The notes beneath the pieces are model-generated. The model saw only the letters and a program-made list of their open reading frames with translations. It had not been told where the DNA came from and ran no database searches. Shown here piece by piece: positions 1 through 5,884 of a DNA stretch of 6,277 nucleotides. The position numbers and the translations under genes are program-made. The stretch spans positions 1 through 6,277 of the forward strand of contig CAMLFF010000196.1 in NCBI GenBank assembly GCA_946479185.1, read 5' to 3'. This stretch comes from an uncultured Sphingobium sp. Lineage in GTDB: Bacteria; Pseudomonadota; Alphaproteobacteria; Sphingomonadales; Sphingomonadaceae. Positions within the stretch are counted from its first letter, which is position 1, and each line of letters starts with the position of its first letter.

Positions 1-6
1 ATGTTT

Positions 7-13
7 GAGGGGA
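7..13 (+). promoter_or_regulatory. Ribosome binding site that fixes the TTG start of the LacI-type regulator
   Basis: GAGGGGA lies seven bases before the TTG at 21-23, which is normal Shine-Dalgarno spacing. An in-frame TGA at 6-8 blocks any start further upstream. There is no ATG or GTG in this frame before the helix-turn-helix domain, so this site decides the unusual start codon. Confidence 0.75.
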
Positions 14-20
14 CGCACGA

Positions 21-1064
21 TTGACACCTAGGCCCGTAAAATCGCTCCAGGCTTCCGGTAACGCCACGATTGCCGATGTTGCTCATCGGGCTGGCGTGTC
101 GCTCAAGAGCGTGTCCCGCGTCATCAATAAAGAACCGCATGTGTCACCCAAGCTTCTGGCAAAGGTGACGGCTGCAATCGCTGAACTGAAATATGTGCCG
201 GACCCGGCGGCCCGCTCTCTTGCCGGGCTGCGCTCGTTCACGGTGGGCGTGCTCTTCGACAATCCGAGCCCCAACTATATCATGAAGGCGATTGCGGGTG
301 CCTACCGGGGCTGCATCGCGCACGGCTATCATATGCGGTTCGACACGCTCGATTTAGCACGCGGGTCGGACCATGTCTCCGATCAGCTTGATGCAGTCGT
401 GCGCAATGGGCGCACGGATGGCTTCATTCTCACACCGCCACTCACCGACAATCCCATGATCCTCGATTATCTCGAAGCGCAAAAAACGCGCTATGTGCGG
501 ATTGCCCCGGTGACTGATCCTGGCCGTTCCCCCGCCGTGTTGATCGACGACGGAGCAGCCGCGGCAGATGTCGCCGATTTCTTGTGGAACCTTGGGCATT
601 GCCGGATTGGCCTCATCAATGGACCAGCCGATCATGGCGCGGCTGGCACGCGCCGCCGGGGATTTCTGGAGCGGCTGAAATCGCTCGATCCCGCGATAGA
701 GGTTCAAGAGGTGGTCGGTGACTTTCTGTTCGAGGGTGGCATGAAGGCTGGCGATGAGCTGCTGACCTCGCAGAACCGCCCGACTGCAATTTTTGCGACG
801 AATGACGATATGGCGGCTGGCGTATTGGCTGCGAGTGCGCAGCGCGGCATTGCGGTGCCGGGCGATATATCGGTCGTCGGATATGATGACAGCTGGATCG
901 CAACCTCGACTTGGCCCTATCTCACGACAGTTCATCAGCCGATCGAGGATATGGCTGCTGCGGCGGTGGATATGCTGCTGAAGCAGAATGGCGGCGACTT
1001 TGAAGAGCGCATGCTCGACTATCATCTGGTGAAGCGCGCATCGTCTGCATCTGTCAGCCAATAA
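21..1064 (+). CDS. LacI/GalR-family transcriptional regulator
   Basis: This is a DNA-binding repressor-type regulator of 347 residues, the usual LacI length. The N-terminal helix-turn-helix spans about residues 15-40 (TIADVAHRAGVSLKSVSRVI). It is followed by the hinge region YVPDPAARSLAG at 58-69, which in this family contacts the operator minor groove. Residues about 73-340 form the periplasmic-binding-protein-like effector domain, with family marks FATNDDMAAGVLAA (258-271), PGDISVVGYDD (280-290) and LTTVHQPIEDMAAAAVDMLL (301-320). The start is TTG, supported by a good ribosome binding site at 7-13 and an in-frame stop at 6-8. A different frame ends with TGA at 22-24, so an upstream gene might overlap this start by four bases (TTGA), which would suggest translational coupling; that gene lies outside the window. 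The next gene is a TonB-dependent receptor in the same direction, and the intergenic region carries palindromes suited to a LacI-type dimer. The effector is probably a sugar released from the glycan handled here (inference). No convincing terminator follows the gene. Confidence 0.93.
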   Translation: MTPRPVKSLQASGNATIADVAHRAGVSLKSVSRVINKEPHVSPKLLAKVTAAIAELKYVPDPAARSLAGLRSFTVGVLFDNPSPNYIMKAIAGAYRGCIAHGYHMRFDTLDLARGSDHVSDQLDAVVRNGRTDGFILTPPLTDNPMILDYLEAQKTRYVRIAPVTDPGRSPAVLIDDGAAAADVADFLWNLGHCRIGLINGPADHGAAGTRRRGFLERLKSLDPAIEVQEVVGDFLFEGGMKAGDELLTSQNRPTAIFATNDDMAAGVLAASAQRGIAVPGDISVVGYDDSWIATSTWPYLTTVHQPIEDMAAAAVDMLLKQNGGDFEERMLDYHLVKRASSASVSQ

Positions 1065-1123
1065 GCGTCAATTCTCAAAAGACACAGCTTAACTCAAAAG
1101 CAAACGCCGTCCGCATTTTTTGA

Positions 1124-1137
1124 TGACAGCGATGTCA
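1124..1137. promoter_or_regulatory. Candidate LacI-type operator, 14-bp near-palindrome with central CG
   Basis: TGACAGCGATGTCA is symmetric at six of seven base pairs around a central CG. That is the layout known for LacI-family operators, whose hinge helices insert at a central CpG. It contains GAC-N6-GTC, the same half-sites and spacing as the perfect palindrome at 1188-1205. It lies about 60 bp after the regulator gene and 126 bp before the receptor start. Binding by the neighbouring regulator is inferred. Confidence 0.5.
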
Positions 1138-1187
1138 AATAAAGTTAGCGGGGCCATCTTACGTCCAAAGGGGGCGTGATTTTTGGA

Positions 1188-1205
1188 GCGGACTCGCGAG
1201 TCCGC
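1188..1205. promoter_or_regulatory. Perfect 18-bp palindrome, candidate operator in front of the TonB-dependent receptor
   Basis: GCGGACTCGCGAGTCCGC equals its own reverse complement along its whole length. Its core GAC-TCGCGA-GTC matches the GAC-N6-GTC arrangement of the dyad at 1124-1137, with the centres 66 bp apart. It is not followed by a T tract on either strand, so it is unlikely to be an intrinsic terminator. An operator is the preferred reading. A structure in the mRNA leader is an alternative, because an 18-base palindrome could also fold in RNA. Confidence 0.5.
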
Positions 1206-1222
1206 AAAATTTCAGTGCTTAT

Positions 1223-1250
1223 ACGACTGCCGGCAAAACGGCGTCGTTTT
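1223..1250 (+). promoter_or_regulatory. Hairpin with short T tract in the leader of the receptor gene
   Basis: ACGAC (1223-1227) pairs with GTCGT (1243-1247) and GCCG (1229-1232) pairs with CGGC (1239-1242), with T1228 bulged and a six-base loop GCAAAA. Ts at 1247-1250 follow, and the ribosome binding site begins at once. An overlapping, mutually exclusive pairing exists: AAAACG (1235-1240) with CGTTTT (1245-1250). The structure might attenuate transcription or tune access to the ribosome binding site. The T run is short, so a true terminator is uncertain. The alternative dyad AAAACGGCGTCGTTTT also has a central CG and could be a protein-binding site instead. Confidence 0.35.
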
Positions 1251-1251
1251 A

Positions 1252-1257
1252 GGGAGG
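1252..1257 (+). promoter_or_regulatory. Ribosome binding site fixing the ATG start of the receptor
   Basis: GGGAGG sits five bases before the ATG at 1263. It decides between this start and an in-frame GTG at 1176, whose extra 29 residues are arginine-rich, do not look like a signal peptide, and would be encoded across the palindromes. Confidence 0.85.
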
Positions 1258-1262
1258 ACGCC

Positions 1263-4205
1263 ATGATCAAGACATCGGTACGCCGCTTGCGGCTCGCGCT
1301 TTTAGTGACGAGCGTTTCAGCAGTTTTTTACGGTCCAGCCTTTGCGCAGACAGATGCGGCAGACGTTGCAGCAGAAGCGGACGTTCGCCCCGAAGAGATC
1401 ATCGTCACGGGCTCGCGCACCGCGCGCACCGGCGTCGATCAGCCCACGCCTGTCACCGTGATCGGTCAGGATCTGATCATGCAGACCGGCGCAACCCAGC
1501 TGTCGCAGATCATCAACGATCTGCCTGTCGTTCGTAAGGATGTGAGCGCCACGACGTCCTTCGTCGGCGGCGGCGGCAATGGCCCCGGCAACAACCTCAT
1601 CAACTTGCGCGGCCTGGGTGCCGTGCGCACGCTCGTGCTGGTTGATGGCCTGCGCTATCCTGCGACGACCTTCACGGGTCTGTTCAACACCGATCTCATT
1701 CCAAGTTCGCTCGTAACCCGCCTCGATGTGGTGACGGGCGGCGCTTCGGCTGCCTATGGTTCGGATGCTGTGGCTGGTGTGGTGAACATCATTCTTGATC
1801 ACAAGCTCAACGGCATCAAGGGTTCGGCGCAATATGGCATCACCGACGAAGGTGACGGCCAGGACCAGAAATATTCGCTGGCTGTGGGCCGTAGCTTTGG
1901 CGGCGATCGTTTCCATGTCATCGCTGGCGTCGACTATCAGGACCGCAAGGCAGTCGGAACCTGCTATTCGCGCGCCTGGTGCTCGCAGGAATATGGCGTC
2001 GTCAGCAATTCAGCTTCGGCACAAAATGGTCTGCCCAGCATCGTGATCGCGCCTAACGTCCGCGCGTCCCAGAACACGCCCGGCGGACTCATTGTCAGTT
2101 CGCGGCTCACCAATGCCTTTGGCGGTCAGGAAGTTTCAGCGGATGGCAAGTCGCTGATTCCATTCAGCTTCGGCGAACTTTATCGGCCGAACAATAATCA
2201 GATGATCGGCGGTTCACGGCCTGGAATCAGCCCGTTCAACAATGCGTTCAATCTGCTGGCCCCGCAAAAGCGCCTCGCAACCTATTTCCGTGCTGAAGCG
2301 AACTTCTCTCCGGCTCTGGAAGCGTGGGTCGATGGCTCATACGGCACGACCGAGACGCAGGGCACGTTTGCGCAGTTGCGGTCCGGCAACCAGAATCCCG
2401 CTGGCACCATGCGCGCAGGGCCACTGAATACCGGTGCAATCACCCTGTCTCGCAACAACCCGTTCCTGCCTGCGCAGCTCGTGCAGCAGATGACGCAGCT
2501 CGGCATGACGACGGTAAATATCGGCAAGGCAGGCGAGGGCCTGCTCGTCCCGATCGTCGATTATGATGTCGAGACGTTCCGCGTCGCGGGCGGCCTCAAG
2601 GGCGAAATCCTCGGTTGGAACTGGGACGTGACCTATTTGCACGGCCAGAGCAAACTGGACAATGTTGCGCGCAACATCATCATCCAGGATAATTTCTCCC
2701 GCGCGGTACAGGCCGTCAATGGCACTGGAGCAAATGCTGGGCAGATCGTTTGCGCGGTGAACCAGTCTTCCAACGTAGCGCCGGGCTGTGCGCCGCTCAA
2801 TCTCTTCGGCGTCGGAACGGCGAGCCCTGCTGCCTTGGCATACGCTTTCGGCACGTCCGAGCAGCATTCCACCGTCAAGCTTGATGACGTGAGCGCCAAC
2901 GTGCGTGGCACGCCGTTCAACACCTGGGCCGGGCCAGTCGCTGTCGCGGCAGGCGTGGAGTATCGTGTGGAGAGCATCGCCGCAGAGGTTGATGCCCTTT
3001 CGCTCGCTGGTGCTTTCATCCAGAATTACAGCCCGCTACATGGCCGCAGCAAGGTTCTGGAATTCTATGGTGAGGCCAATGTTCCCCTTCTGTCGGACAT
3101 GCGCTTTGCTGAGTCTCTGGAGCTGAACGGCGCCATCCGGCACGCAAAATATACGCTGACCAGTCCAGAGGCTCCCTTGGCGGGCGGCGGTGTCGGTCCA
3201 GCAGATTCGGATTTCAACGCACTCACCTGGAAGGTGGGCGCGGTGTATAAGCCATTCGACTGGCTGCGTTTCCGTGGCACAATTTCCCGCGATTTCCGCG
3301 CACCGAACCTGAACGAATCCTACGTTCTGCCAAACGTGCAGAATGCCGCAATTCTTGATCCGACGACCGGAACGAGCACGCAGGTGCCGACCCAATCCGG
3401 TGGTAACCCTAATCTGGATCCGGAAATCTCCTACACCAAGACTGTGGGCTTCACGATCAATCCCCGCGGCTTCCTGAATAATTTCCAGCTTTCGGTGGAT
3501 TATTATAACATCAAGGTGAAGGGCTACATTGCCGCCGTTGGCGGACCTACGCTGGTGACGCAATGTGCTCAGGGCGTTCAGGCAGCTTGCGCACTCGTAA
3601 CGCGTGATTCGACTGGCGCGCTCACCTTCATCCGCAACATCTCGGCCAATGCGAACGAGCTTCAAGTGGCTGGCACGGATGTTGAGGTGGGTTATCGGAC
3701 CGGTCTGGGCAACGCGGGTAATCTCGATATCCGCGTTCTGGCCACGATCTATTCGAAGCTCCGCTATGTGAACGGTGGTTCGCCGCTGGACGGAAAGTGC
3801 CAGAACGGCACCGTCACGCAGCAGGCCTATCCGAGCATGCCATGCTACGAGATCAACACGCGCATCACTTACAGCAGCGGCCCAGCGGTCATTGGTGCGC
3901 AGGTACGCTACATTCCGCAAGGCAAGTTCGGCAACGGCTATGTCGGGCCGCAGGATGCAGGCTATTCGCCTACAGCCGACAACAGCATTAGTGACAATCG
4001 CGTTGACGCCGTCGCCTATGTCGACGTGAACGCCAGCTACAAGCTGTTCGAGCGTGGCAAGAGCTATGTGGAAATGTTCGGTGCGATCAAAAATCTGCTG
4101 AACGAAGCGCCACCAATCGCGCCTGCAAACAACATTGGAACGAACGCCAACATTTACGACGTGATCGGTCGTAGCTTCCGTCTGGGCGTGCGCTTCTCCT
4201 ACTGA
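1263..4205 (+). CDS. TonB-dependent outer-membrane receptor, probably for an oligosaccharide
   Basis: This is an outer-membrane active transporter of 980 residues, driven by TonB-ExbB-ExbD. A Sec signal peptide covers residues 1-28 (basic RRLR, hydrophobic LALLVTSVSA, cleavage after AFA before QT). The TonB box EEIIVTGSR is at 44-52. The plug domain spans about 58-180, with INLRGLG, LVLVDGLRYP and GGASAAYGSDAVAGVVNII. The 22-strand barrel fills the rest, with RDFRAPNLNESY (676-687), GNPNLDPEISYTKTVGF (714-730) and the terminal strand SFRLGVRFSY ending in the aromatic residue expected for barrel assembly. All eight cysteines fall in four close pairs (234/240, 497/509, 768/776, 846/861), probably disulfides in external loops. 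There is no N-terminal FecR-type signalling extension, so control is more likely through the upstream LacI-type regulator. Carbohydrate as substrate is inferred from the regulator, sulfatase and mutarotase-like neighbours; the receptor sequence alone does not show the ligand. The ATG is chosen for its ribosome binding site and signal peptide. Confidence 0.95.
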   Translation: MIKTSVRRLRLALLVTSVSAVFYGPAFAQTDAADVAAEADVRPEEIIVTGSRTARTGVDQPTPVTVIGQDLIMQTGATQLSQIINDLPVVRKDVSATTSFVGGGGNGPGNNLINLRGLGAVRTLVLVDGLRYPATTFTGLFNTDLIPSSLVTRLDVVTGGASAAYGSDAVAGVVNIILDHKLNGIKGSAQYGITDEGDGQDQKYSLAVGRSFGGDRFHVIAGVDYQDRKAVGTCYSRAWCSQEYGVVSNSASAQNGLPSIVIAPNVRASQNTPGGLIVSSRLTNAFGGQEVSADGKSLIPFSFGELYRPNNNQMIGGSRPGISPFNNAFNLLAPQKRLATYFRAEANFSPALEAWVDGSYGTTETQGTFAQLRSGNQNPAGTMRAGPLNTGAITLSRNNPFLPAQLVQQMTQLGMTTVNIGKAGEGLLVPIVDYDVETFRVAGGLKGEILGWNWDVTYLHGQSKLDNVARNIIIQDNFSRAVQAVNGTGANAGQIVCAVNQSSNVAPGCAPLNLFGVGTASPAALAYAFGTSEQHSTVKLDDVSANVRGTPFNTWAGPVAVAAGVEYRVESIAAEVDALSLAGAFIQNYSPLHGRSKVLEFYGEANVPLLSDMRFAESLELNGAIRHAKYTLTSPEAPLAGGGVGPADSDFNALTWKVGAVYKPFDWLRFRGTISRDFRAPNLNESYVLPNVQNAAILDPTTGTSTQVPTQSGGNPNLDPEISYTKTVGFTINPRGFLNNFQLSVDYYNIKVKGYIAAVGGPTLVTQCAQGVQAACALVTRDSTGALTFIRNISANANELQVAGTDVEVGYRTGLGNAGNLDIRVLATIYSKLRYVNGGSPLDGKCQNGTVTQQAYPSMPCYEINTRITYSSGPAVIGAQVRYIPQGKFGNGYVGPQDAGYSPTADNSISDNRVDAVAYVDVNASYKLFERGKSYVEMFGAIKNLLNEAPPIAPANNIGTNANIYDVIGRSFRLGVRFSY

Positions 4206-4241
4206 TCGATTAGCCGAGCATTTGCTCGCACCGAATGAGAT

Positions 4242-4297
4242 TCCAGAGGCGGCTATGCCGATGAAGGTTGGCAAGCCGCCTCCGGATAATTTGTTTT
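4242..4297 (+). terminator. Intrinsic terminator after the receptor gene
   Basis: A long hairpin is built from GAGGCGGCT (4246-4254) with AGCCGCCTC (4274-4282). It is extended inward across a bulged A by TGCC (4256-4259) with GGCA (4270-4273), and outward across one mismatch by TCC (4242-4244) with GGA (4284-4286). A T-rich tract, TAATTTGTTTT (4287-4297), follows at once. It starts 37 bases after the receptor stop. Because the T tract is interrupted, it may terminate only part of the transcripts and so set the receptor-to-sulfatase ratio. Confidence 0.7.
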
Positions 4298-4384
4298 CCC
4301 GCGCTCATGATCTGGCGTGGACATAGGGTGATTACCCGTCGGACAAAAAAGGGCCGATAAGTCGCCATCGTTGGAGGCAAGTGA

Positions 4385-5884
4385 ATGAGCCGTTTTTCCA
4401 TCCGTAAACGCGACTTCCTGTTTGGCACTGCTGCCGCTGCGCTGAGCGGATTGATGCCTTTGAAGCTGTTTGCAGCCGAGACGGCGCCTCCGCCGGTTCG
4501 CAAGCGGATGAACCTGCTGCTTATTACTGCTGACGACCTTGATTGGTCGATCCCCGGCTTCATGGGTGGCATGCCTGGCCTGATGCCAAACCTCGATGCG
4601 TTGGCTGCGCGGTCTCATCGTTTCGTCAATAATCGCACTGTTGCGCCGATCTGCATGCCGTCGCGCGAAGCACTGATGACCGGCCTCCTGCCGCATCGCA
4701 GTGGTGGAACGGGCTTCACGCCGGTCAACCTCGGCACGCCAACACTACCGAGCCTTCTGCAGGCTCAGGGCTATTATGCGGGGGCGGTCCACAAGGTGGA
4801 TCATATGCTGCCCTATGAGTGCTTCCAGTGGGATTATATACAGCACAGCAAAGATCGCAGCACGCTCATCCAGGCCAACGGCGCCAGGGTGATCATTGAG
4901 GAAGCGAGGAATGGCAAAAAGCCGTTCTTCGTCAACTGCAACAGCAATGATCCGCATCGTCCTTTTTACGGTAGCCCCGGCGCCGCCAAGGTCGATCATG
5001 ATCAAACCGGACCATATAAGATCGCTCGGGAAATCCAGCCGAACGAGGTGCGGATTCCTCCCACGCTGGAGGACCTGCCAGACATCCGCAAGGAACTGGC
5101 GCAATATTGGAACAGCGCCCAACGCCTCGATATTGCAATCGGCAAAATCTTGCAGGTGCTCCATGAGAGCGGCGAGCGGGACAATACCGTGGTGATGTTC
5201 TGCTCCGATCATGGCATGCCGCTGCCGTTCGCCAAGGCGACCTGTTACGATCATGGGACGCGCGTGCCTGTGCTCATCTCATGGCCAGGCATGGGTGCGC
5301 CTAAGGAATTCGACCAGCTCACCACCCATTGCGATATCCTGCCGACACTTCTCGACCTCCTCGGTTTCGAAGCGCCGCAGGGACTGGATGGCAAAAGCTG
5401 GGTCCCGATGATGTCGGGATCGAAAGGGCCAGTGCGCGATGTCGTCGTGACCTATGTGAACACGCTTTCGAGCGGCTATGCTTATCCGACGCGCGCTATT
5501 CAGGATGACCGCTATTCGCTGATCTTCTCGCCCTGGGCCGATGGCGTGCTCAAATATCGCTCGGAAAGCATGAATGGATTGACCTTCAATGCCATGGCGG
5601 AGGCGGCAAAGACCGATCCCAGAATTGCCGCGCGCGTTGAGCAATGCGTCACCGGCACGCCAATGGCTTTCTACGACCTCAAGGCTGATCCCGGCCAGCG
5701 GAACAATCTGATCGCCGATAAGCGCCATGCCGCCCGGATTACCGAGATGACGGATCAGCTGGTGAGCGACATGAAGCGGACGGGCGATCCCGAACTGGCG
5801 AACCTCGCGACCTTCCTTTCCGGTGGCAAGCCCGTCGTTCCACAAGATCCAGAGCGCTATCGCCTCAAAAATGGTGGCGACTAG
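4385..5884 (+). CDS. Exported type I sulfatase, N-sulfoglucosamine sulfohydrolase (SGSH)-like
   Basis: This enzyme hydrolyses a sulfate ester or sulfamate on a sugar; it has 499 residues, normal for family S1. The catalytic Cys90 lies in CMPSR (90-94), matching C-x-P-S-R, where cysteine is oxidised to formylglycine. Other visible active-site elements are D50-D51 (ITADD), K137 and H140 (HKVDH), H191 (NDPHRPF), D275-H276 (CSDHG) and K284 with R293 (AKATCYDHGTRVP); these are expected metal or sulfate ligands. The stretch SDHGMPLPFAK resembles the equivalent region of human SGSH (SDNGIPFP), so SulfAtlas S1_8 is the best guess. The C-terminal part has the usual FYDLKADPGQRNNL (429-442). The N-terminus RKRDFLFGTAAAALSGLMPL is Tat-like but has Lys-Arg instead of Arg-Arg, so export by Tat or Sec to the periplasm is likely. 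The start ATG has GGAGG at 4373-4377, seven bases upstream. An intrinsic terminator lies before the gene and the mutarotase-like gene overlaps its end. The substrate sugar and sulfate position cannot be read from sequence. A formylglycine-generating enzyme or anaerobic maturase must be encoded elsewhere. Confidence 0.93.
   Translation: MSRFSIRKRDFLFGTAAAALSGLMPLKLFAAETAPPPVRKRMNLLLITADDLDWSIPGFMGGMPGLMPNLDALAARSHRFVNNRTVAPICMPSREALMTGLLPHRSGGTGFTPVNLGTPTLPSLLQAQGYYAGAVHKVDHMLPYECFQWDYIQHSKDRSTLIQANGARVIIEEARNGKKPFFVNCNSNDPHRPFYGSPGAAKVDHDQTGPYKIAREIQPNEVRIPPTLEDLPDIRKELAQYWNSAQRLDIAIGKILQVLHESGERDNTVVMFCSDHGMPLPFAKATCYDHGTRVPVLISWPGMGAPKEFDQLTTHCDILPTLLDLLGFEAPQGLDGKSWVPMMSGSKGPVRDVVVTYVNTLSSGYAYPTRAIQDDRYSLIFSPWADGVLKYRSESMNGLTFNAMAEAAKTDPRIAARVEQCVTGTPMAFYDLKADPGQRNNLIADKRHAARITEMTDQLVSDMKRTGDPELANLATFLSGGKPVVPQDPERYRLKNGGD

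Noticed and set aside
354..1061. 235-codon minus-strand frame opposite the LacI-type regulator
   Set aside because: It is a shadow of a well-supported plus-strand gene, with an unstructured-looking composition rich in Arg, His and Cys and no motif.
1074..1100. Direct repeat CTCAAAAG at 1074-1081 and 1093-1100
   Set aside because: Two copies of an eight-base A-rich word 19 bases apart can arise by chance and match no known element.
1219..1224. TTATAC as a possible -10 box for the receptor
   Set aside because: No acceptable -35 hexamer is found 16-18 bases upstream. The position relative to the 18-bp palindrome is attractive, but the evidence is too thin to annotate a promoter.
1176..1262. 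In-frame GTG extension of the TonB-dependent receptor by 29 residues
   Set aside because: The extension has no ribosome binding site at suitable spacing, would hide the signal peptide behind an arginine-rich leader, and covers the palindromes. The ATG at 1263 has GGGAGG five bases upstream and opens directly into a signal peptide.
1317..1916. 199-codon minus-strand frame opposite the receptor signal and plug regions
   Set aside because: The plus strand encodes the conserved TonB box and plug motifs here, and the minus frame shows no domain.
4215..4228. Small hairpin CGAGC-ATTT-GCTCG just after the receptor stop
   Set aside because: The stem is short and no T tract follows. The much stronger hairpin at 4242-4286 is the better terminator.
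3036..4274. 412-codon open frame on the minus strand
   Set aside because: It lies opposite the receptor barrel, shows no recognisable domain, and is explained by codon bias in GC-rich DNA. The plus-strand protein is a clear family member over the same bases.
4326..4337. Short dyad GGGTGATTACCC before the sulfatase gene
   Set aside because: It has only four-base arms plus a central AT, does not share the GAC-N6-GTC arrangement seen before the receptor, and has no other support.
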